The position numbers and the translations under genes were made by a program. Positions 58,730-64,000 of a stretch of 64,000 nt of DNA are shown here, piece after piece (position 1 is the first letter of the stretch; each line of letters begins with the position of its first letter). Source of the DNA: Bacillota bacterium (GTDB taxonomy: Bacteria > Bacillota > Clostridia > Acetivibrionales > DTU013); assembly GCA_023411575.1 (NCBI GenBank), contig JAEYOP010000053.1, forward strand, positions 1-64,000. The letters are read 5' to 3'. Under the pieces are notes generated by a model, which made no database searches, had not been told where the DNA came from, and saw only the letters and a list, made by a program, of their open reading frames with translations.

Positions 58730-60022
58730 ATGAAAAAGCCAATAGCGGTAATACTCTGTGTCATTTTAGCGCTGACTCTCGCTGTTCCTGCTTCGGCGGC
58801 CACTACCAGCACCGGCAAGGTAACGATCAAGTTCTTCTCGAATCTTCCCGACCGGTCCCAGGGTCAGGGACTTCTGGAACAAAAACTGATCGACAGCTAT
58901 TTATCCGCGAACCCCAATGTCAAGATCGAGTTGGAAGCCCTCCAGGACGAACCCTACAAGCAGAAATTCAAAGCATACACCGCTTCCAATTCCATTCCGG
59001 ACCTGTACATGGTATGGGGACAGCCCTCCTTCTTCGTTCCCGTAATGAAAAACGGACTGGCGGCCGAATTGAAAACGAGCGACTATGCCAGCTACGGCTT
59101 CTTCCCGGGCTCCCTGAACGGCTTCAGCTATAACGGAAAGCTGTACGGCCTCCCGAGGAATACGGACGAAATGGTCATTTACTATAACAAAGATATATTT
59201 GCCAAGAACAACATCAAGATTCCCACCACCTTGTCCCAATTGATCACCGTTTCGAAGACCCTGAGGGCAAAAGGCATCACGCCCTGTGCAACAAACGGCA
59301 AGGACAAATGGACACTGGCCATCCTGTACCACGATCTGGCGCTGAAATTGAGCGGAGATATCAATCTGGTCCCCAATGCCGTAAACAAGAAGGTCTCTTT
59401 TGCCAAGGACCCGGTCCTGATCAAGGCGGCAAACCAGTTTAAAGCCCTGATGGATGCGAAATTCTTCCAGGATTCCTTCACGTCGGCCGACTACGGCGCA
59501 GGCAAGAACCTGTTCACCCAGGGAAAGGCCGCCATGTACTACATGGGCTCCTGGGAAATGGGAATGATTTCCGATACCCAGATCCCGGAGAATATAAGAA
59601 AGAACATCGGCGTGATGAAATTCCCGGCAGTGGACGGCGGAAAAGGGAAGATCACGGATGAAATGGCCTGGAACGGCGGCGGCCACGCGGTTGCGGCGGC
59701 ATCGAAGGTGAAAGGGGACGCGGTCAAGCTTCTGAACTACATATACAAGCCGGACAACTGGGCCAAGAATGCATGGCAGATGGGTGTCTGCATGCCTGCC
59801 CAGAAATTCGAATCCTATATGACGGGCAAAGAAACCGAAGCGCAGAAGGAAATCGTCAAGGTCCTGAACAGCGCAACCTCCTTAAGCGGAGTAACCATGA
59901 ACGACCTGGGCTCGCCCTCCTTCAAGACGGACAGCGAAAACCTGTGCCAGCAGCTGGCGGCAGGCCTGATCACTCCCGCAAAGTTCCTGGCGGCGCTGGA
60001 TAAGGCTGCGGCGAAAAAGTAA
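58730..60022 (+). CDS. Sugar ABC transporter substrate-binding protein
   Basis: A 430-residue extracellular binding protein of family 1. The signal MKKPIAVILCVILALTLAV ends in an AxA site (PASAATTS) instead of a lipobox Cys, so it looks released by signal peptidase I. The fold shows PDLYMVWGQPSFF, GLPRNTDEMVIYYNKDIF, GKAAMYYMGSWEMGM and MGVCMPAQKF. Oligo- or monosaccharide binding is likely. The two permease genes follow; no ATPase is encoded nearby, so a shared MsmX-like ATPase is expected. Confidence 0.88.
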   Translation: MKKPIAVILCVILALTLAVPASAATTSTGKVTIKFFSNLPDRSQGQGLLEQKLIDSYLSANPNVKIELEALQDEPYKQKFKAYTASNSIPDLYMVWGQPSFFVPVMKNGLAAELKTSDYASYGFFPGSLNGFSYNGKLYGLPRNTDEMVIYYNKDIFAKNNIKIPTTLSQLITVSKTLRAKGITPCATNGKDKWTLAILYHDLALKLSGDINLVPNAVNKKVSFAKDPVLIKAANQFKALMDAKFFQDSFTSADYGAGKNLFTQGKAAMYYMGSWEMGMISDTQIPENIRKNIGVMKFPAVDGGKGKITDEMAWNGGGHAVAAASKVKGDAVKLLNYIYKPDNWAKNAWQMGVCMPAQKFESYMTGKETEAQKEIVKVLNSATSLSGVTMNDLGSPSFKTDSENLCQQLAAGLITPAKFLAALDKAAAKK

Positions 60023-60099
60023 GCAGCGAAAAAGGAAACGGAAGCAAACCTTTGCACAAATAGACGCATAATGGAGAAGCAGCGGATGCAATTTGACCA

Positions 60100-60164
60100 G
60101 GGGGCAACAGGCAAGGGGGCGTCAGGGGACCGGAATCCCCGCCCCCCGTCGCCCTTTGCCCCCC
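60100..60164 (+). other. GC-rich intercistronic hairpin
   Basis: The stem GGGGGCG...GGGGA pairs with TCCCC...GCCCCC, with an outer GGGGGCA/TGCCCCC pairing. There is no T-run. It lies between the binding-protein and permease genes, where such hairpins often protect the upstream message and raise the binding protein above its permeases. Confidence 0.6.
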
Positions 60165-60194
60165 GCTTCTTCCAATTACGGAAAAGGTGAATGT

Positions 60195-61082
60195 ATGGAT
60201 AGAGTGTATAGCAACAAATGGATTATTTTTTCACTCGTACTGCCGGGGCTTTTGGTTTTTTTGTTTGCAACCCTTGCGCCCATTCTGCTCAGCTTGTATT
60301 ACGGAATGACGGAGTTTTCCGGGATAGGTTCGCCGGTGTACATCGGACTGACCAACTTTATTAACATCTTTACGGACGATCCCACCTTTTTCCGGTCCCT
60401 TTTGAATTCCTTCCTGCTCGGGATCGGTTTCATTGTTGTCCAGCATCCGCTGTCCATGGTCTTTGCCATCTTTCTGGACCGGCTGGGCGGAAGGAGCGAG
60501 AAATTCTTCAGGACGGCCTATTTCATTCCCAGCATCATATCCGTGGTGGTTACCTGCTCCATGTGGGTGAACATCTTTAATCCGGATTTCGGGCTGCTGA
60601 ATAAAGTGCTCGATATGATCGGACTCGGCCTTTTAAAGCAGCAGTGGCTTGGAGACCCCAACATCGCCATCTGGGCCATTCTGGTCATTTGCATCTGGCA
60701 GGGCTTCGGCTGGGCGATGCTTATTTACTATTCCGGTCTGAAGGGCATATCGGAGGAACTGTACGAGGCGGCGAAAATCGACGGCTCCACCGGCTTTCAC
60801 ATGTATACCAGGATAACGATTCCCCTGCTTGCACCCGTCATTAAGGTGAATGTCACCCTTGCCATGATTTCGGCGTTAAAACAGATGGAAACGGTGTATT
60901 TGACAACAAACGGAGGACCCGGGGACAGGACCATGTTCCTGGCGAATTATCTTTATATAAAGGCCTTCAATTCCAATGAGTTCGGCTATGGAAACGCCAT
61001 ATCCGTATTATTTGTCGCGATTTGCGTCCTGGTTACGGTTTTGTTCAACAAGATCATCCGAACCGAAAACGACGATTATTAG
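60195..61082 (+). CDS. Sugar ABC permease, MalF/UgpA type
   Basis: A 295-residue permease with six helices. WIIFSLVLPGLLVFLFATL is TM1, and the EAA loop ELYEAAKIDGSTGFHMYTRI is at about residues 186-205. I chose ATG 60195 (AAAAGGTG upstream); the open frame before it is the hairpin region. It pairs with the next permease to form the channel. Confidence 0.9.
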   Translation: MDRVYSNKWIIFSLVLPGLLVFLFATLAPILLSLYYGMTEFSGIGSPVYIGLTNFINIFTDDPTFFRSLLNSFLLGIGFIVVQHPLSMVFAIFLDRLGGRSEKFFRTAYFIPSIISVVVTCSMWVNIFNPDFGLLNKVLDMIGLGLLKQQWLGDPNIAIWAILVICIWQGFGWAMLIYYSGLKGISEELYEAAKIDGSTGFHMYTRITIPLLAPVIKVNVTLAMISALKQMETVYLTTNGGPGDRTMFLANYLYIKAFNSNEFGYGNAISVLFVAICVLVTVLFNKIIRTENDDY

Positions 61083-61094
61083 GCGGTGGGACAG

Positions 61095-61940
61095 ATGAAA
61101 AAGAAAATGCTTGACGGCAGAAATGCCGCAAATGCGGTTATAGTCACAATCATGTCACTATTTGCGGTGGTGCAGATCTTCCCGCTCGTATGGCTGCTGG
61201 ATTTTTCCCTTTTGACCAACAGCGATTTTTACGTGTCGGATATCCTGAAATGGCCTGCCCCTCCGCAGTTTGAAAATTACGTGATCGCCTGGACCCAGGG
61301 AAGCGTAGGCCGGTTTTTAATCAACAGCGTCATCGTTACGGGCTCCACCATTGTTTTAACCATTGTCCTGTCCTTGATGCTGGGGTTTGCCTTTGTAAGG
61401 ATGAAGTGGAAGCTCAGCGGAATCACCATGGGCATCATGCTGCTTGGGATGATGATCCCCATCCATGCGACGCTGCTTCCCAATTTCTTCACCTTCAAGT
61501 TCCTCCACCTGACGGATACCTACCAGGGGCTTATCATCCCCTATGTGGCGGTTTCCCTGCCCCAGGGCATATTCCTGCTGTCCGGCTTCCTCAAGACGCT
61601 GCCCCGGTCTATTGAGGAGTCGGCGATCATGGATGGCTGCGGGGTATACAGCATCATCTTCCGGATCGTTTTCCCGATGACGAAGCCGGCGGTGGTCACC
61701 GTTGCGATCATGACGTTCTTCAACTGCTGGAATGAATTCATTATGGCGGTTACCTACTTGTCCAAGAACGATTTCCGGACCCTTCCCTTTTCCGTCCTGA
61801 ATTTTGCCGGGCAGTACTCGTCGGATTATTCGAAGCAATTTGCGGTAATGGCGTTGACGACGGTTCCCGCGCTGATTGTCTATTTCGTCCTGAACGAACA
61901 GATTACAAAGGGCATAACCATGGGGGCCGTCAAGGGTTAA
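61095..61940 (+). CDS. Sugar ABC permease, MalG/UgpE type
   Basis: A 281-residue permease with six helices. The EAA loop reads SIEESAIMDGCGVYSIIFRI. ATG 61095 is chosen over GTG 61086, with GGTGGGACAG before it. It follows the first permease by 12 bp. It is the last gene of the transporter operon; the downstream gap contains only the palindrome GAGGCCGGCCTC near 61951 without a T-run. Confidence 0.9.
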   Translation: MKKKMLDGRNAANAVIVTIMSLFAVVQIFPLVWLLDFSLLTNSDFYVSDILKWPAPPQFENYVIAWTQGSVGRFLINSVIVTGSTIVLTIVLSLMLGFAFVRMKWKLSGITMGIMLLGMMIPIHATLLPNFFTFKFLHLTDTYQGLIIPYVAVSLPQGIFLLSGFLKTLPRSIEESAIMDGCGVYSIIFRIVFPMTKPAVVTVAIMTFFNCWNEFIMAVTYLSKNDFRTLPFSVLNFAGQYSSDYSKQFAVMALTTVPALIVYFVLNEQITKGITMGAVKG

Positions 61941-62085
61941 TTGTGATACGAGGCCGGCCTCTTTCGCTTCTCCCGGCGGCCCCGCAGGCATCCGCCTCCG
62001 CCTTATTTATTCATTCCCAGGTGATTATTGAAAGGATAGTTTGTCAATAATCGCTATAATACGAATATATGGGGAATGGAAAAGG

Positions 62086-63846
62086 ATGCCGGGAGCTTTC
62101 AATACCATCAAAAACATTTTTACATACAAGGAGCCTTCGAATACAGAGGGCTTTGAGCTTCTTGAAGACAAATCCGGGAGAGCGGAAAACCGGGAGGAAA
62201 AGCATGCCGATGCGGACAGGCCGTACCGGGAAGCGCCAAAAGGCGTAAAGCTTCCACCGGACGCCGCTGACCGGCAGGATAATGCAAAAAATCAGGACGC
62301 CGGCAGCCGCCGCGCCCAGCTTAATACGGGCAAAGTAGACCGATCACTGAAGGTCAACCTGCAGATCCTGCGAAATGAATTTAATCTTCCAACCAATAAG
62401 GACATTATCATAAGGGAATTTACAGTAAATCGCGATACGAGCGCCTTTATTGTTTATGTGGAAGGCATGGCGGACAGGATGATCATCAATAATTTCATTC
62501 TCCGCCAGCTTATGGCGCCCTTCCGCTTTATCACCTCCAGGGACGGGTGTCCGATCCGGTACATCGTAAAGAATGTTCTTTCGGTACATGATGCGACCAT
62601 CTCCTCCGACGTCGAAAAGCAGATCATTCCCGGGATCCTCAGCGGGCTGACAGGTCTCTTCATAGATGGCTGCACGGAGGCCCTGCTCATCGAAAGCAGG
62701 GGCTATGAAAAAAGAAACGTGGACAAGCCCACGACGGAAACGGTGATAAGGGGCTCCCAGGAGGCTTTCACAGAAAATCTGCGCACCAACGTAACGTTGA
62801 TCCGGAAAATCATAAGGAACAAAGACCTGACAACTGAATTGCTTCCCATAGGAGATACAAACCACCTGGCCTGCGCCGTTATGTACCTGAAGGGAATTAC
62901 CAGCCCCGAGCTGGTAAAAGAGGTCAAAAGGCGGATCAAAAGTATAAAGGCCGATTATATCATGGGGGACGGCATGCTGGAACAGTTTATTGAGGACCAG
63001 CCTTTCATGCTGCTTCCCCAGGTGCTGAACACCGAGCGGCCGGACCGGGCGGCGGCTTTTTTGATGGGGGGGCAGGTCGTCATCATAGCGGACGGCACCC
63101 CTTTTGCCATTACGGTTCCCGTAACGTTCTGGCGTTTGCTTTACACAACGGAGGATACCAATGCAAGATGGCAATACGGCTCGATCCTGAGGCTGATCCG
63201 ACTGTTCGGGTTGCTGGTGGCGACCTTTCTCCCCGGTGCGTACATCGCTCTTGTGCTATATCACCAGGCTATGATACCGACGGACCTGCTTGCTTCCATC
63301 GCATCTGCAAGAGAGAATGTACCGTTTCCGACCGTTCTGGAGGTACTGCTCATGGAAATCTCCTTCGAACTGATCCGTGAGGCAGGGGTGAGGGTACCGG
63401 GCGTTATCGGCACCACCCTGGGCATTATCGGCGCGCTTATATTGGGACAGGCGGCCGTTGCCGCCAATATCGTCAGTCCTATCCTCATCATCATTGTCGC
63501 GGTGACTGGGCTCGGCAATTATACCATTCCCAGCTATTCCCTTGCATCGGGGATCCGCATTGTCCGGTTCATCTTTATCTTTTTGGGCGCCACCCTTGGG
63601 TTTTATGGAATATCGGCGGGGATTTTCCTTTTGGGCTGCAGCCTCTGTAACATGAAGTCCTTTGGAGTGCCGTACATGGTGCCCTCCGCTCCGAAGGTAA
63701 AGACGACGGACGTAGCGCCGTTTGCAAGGCAGCCCATATGGAAAGAGGAAATGCGCGGGGATCCCATGGAGACGGCCGACAGGAGAACGCAACCCAAAAT
63801 TTCAAGGGGATGGGTCAAGCAAAAGGGGAGAGAAAACAGGGAATGA
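62086..63846 (+). CDS. Spore germination protein, GerA/GerKA family
   Basis: A 586-residue GerA-type subunit. A charged N-terminal extension of about 85 residues precedes the soluble domain (LKVNLQILRNEFNLPTNKDI). It is followed by RGSQEAFTENLRTNVTLIRK, the signature ERPDRAAAFLMGGQVVIIAD, and five or so membrane helices (FELIREAGVRVPGVIGTTLG). ATG 62086 is chosen because a TATAAT (62055-62060) lies downstream of the upstream TTG. GerA subunits sit in the spore inner membrane and act in nutrient sensing. It overlaps the next gene by 4 bp. Confidence 0.9.
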   Translation: MPGAFNTIKNIFTYKEPSNTEGFELLEDKSGRAENREEKHADADRPYREAPKGVKLPPDAADRQDNAKNQDAGSRRAQLNTGKVDRSLKVNLQILRNEFNLPTNKDIIIREFTVNRDTSAFIVYVEGMADRMIINNFILRQLMAPFRFITSRDGCPIRYIVKNVLSVHDATISSDVEKQIIPGILSGLTGLFIDGCTEALLIESRGYEKRNVDKPTTETVIRGSQEAFTENLRTNVTLIRKIIRNKDLTTELLPIGDTNHLACAVMYLKGITSPELVKEVKRRIKSIKADYIMGDGMLEQFIEDQPFMLLPQVLNTERPDRAAAFLMGGQVVIIADGTPFAITVPVTFWRLLYTTEDTNARWQYGSILRLIRLFGLLVATFLPGAYIALVLYHQAMIPTDLLASIASARENVPFPTVLEVLLMEISFELIREAGVRVPGVIGTTLGIIGALILGQAAVAANIVSPILIIIVAVTGLGNYTIPSYSLASGIRIVRFIFIFLGATLGFYGISAGIFLLGCSLCNMKSFGVPYMVPSAPKVKTTDVAPFARQPIWKEEMRGDPMETADRRTQPKISRGWVKQKGRENRE

Positions 63847-64000
63847 TACGGGAAGGGAAAATAGGGGTGAGGGAAGCGACCTGCCTGATCACCATAGCAA
63901 TCACGAACAGAGTATTTTTTACCAGTCCCGGGTTGCTTGCCAAAACCCTGGGAACGACCGGCTGGTACATGACACTGATCTCGGCTGCTTTTGGCGCGTT
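63843..64000 (+). CDS. GerAB-type germination permease, cut by window end
   Basis: Only the first 52 codons are in the window (MIREGKIGVREATCLITIAI, then FFTSPGLLAKTLGTTGWY). The start is the ATG of an ATGA overlap with the gerA gene. The pattern is typical of the APC-like GerB subunits that partner GerA proteins. The rest lies beyond 64000. Confidence 0.8.
   Translation, partial: MIREGKIGVREATCLITIAITNRVFFTSPGLLAKTLGTTGWYMTLISAAFGA

Noticed and set aside
61945..61965. Palindrome GAGGCCGGCCTC as terminator
   Set aside because: The stem is short and lacks a loop and a T-run.
62041..62085. Upstream TTG start of the gerA gene
   Set aside because: A TATAAT lies after this TTG and no ribosome site precedes it; ATG 62086 is more likely.

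Overview
The window looks like chromosome from an endospore-forming Bacillota, most likely class Clostridia. It carries a GerA-type germinant receptor, two CotF-like spore coat proteins, a collagen-like exosporium-type protein and a YesM/YesN two-component pair. Its Shine-Dalgarno sites are strong AGGAGG types, and substrate-binding proteins stand beside Bacillus-type regulators (GntR/YtrA, PadR, DeoR, LytTR). No genus can be assigned from the sequence alone. I saw no rRNA, tRNA or CRISPR array.

Positions 1-8200 are AT-rich and patchy. They hold a short unassigned ORF, an FRG-domain protein with a two-helix membrane protein behind it, a wrecked GH5 glycanase gene, and a minus-strand operon. 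That operon encodes a GntR repressor, an ABC ATPase and permease, three DUF4386 membrane proteins and a DUF6326 membrane protein, behind a perfect palindromic operator. A truncated DUF6076 gene of mobile-element type follows. Positions 8300-24200 hold housekeeping and small regulatory modules: dbpA-cvfB, mnmD, an MFS carrier, a short UvrA paralogue, two coat proteins, a lipase-like hydrolase, LytTR-DUF3021, TetR with a hydrolase, and PadR-DUF1048-DUF1048-ABC. Between them lie fragments of a serine recombinase, a YesM-type kinase, a PEP-utilising enzyme and an unknown gene.

Positions 24200-36000 hold a sugar oxidoreductase/isomerase pair, the collagen-like protein, an alpha/alpha-toroid protein, an AraC regulator, a large fusion of an Endonuclease Q-type PHP nuclease with a UvrD helicase, and a secreted or membrane-anchored D-aminoacylase-like amidohydrolase. 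Next is an unusual protein joining a TIR domain to a FliM/CheC-like domain (36128-37120).

Positions 37240-52012 form a complete phosphonate locus. It has a DeoR regulator, a phased 11-bp Pho-box array, the PhnD-C-E-E transporter, the C-P lyase core PhnGHIJK with PhnM and PhnL, a PHP phosphodiesterase replacing PhnP, a hexapeptide transferase, a phosphonoacetaldehyde-reductase-like dehydrogenase and a PhnX-PhnW fusion. The cell could therefore strip phosphate from many phosphonates by C-P lyase and from 2-aminoethylphosphonate by the hydrolytic route, probably under phosphate starvation.

Directly downstream is the most surprising gene (52128-55166). It is a 1012-residue protein made of twelve Helicase-Associated repeats with a PD-(D/E)XK-like nuclease domain in the middle and no helicase. 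The window ends with a YesN/YesM pair facing a sugar ABC transporter operon, then gerA-type genes, the last of which is cut by the window edge.
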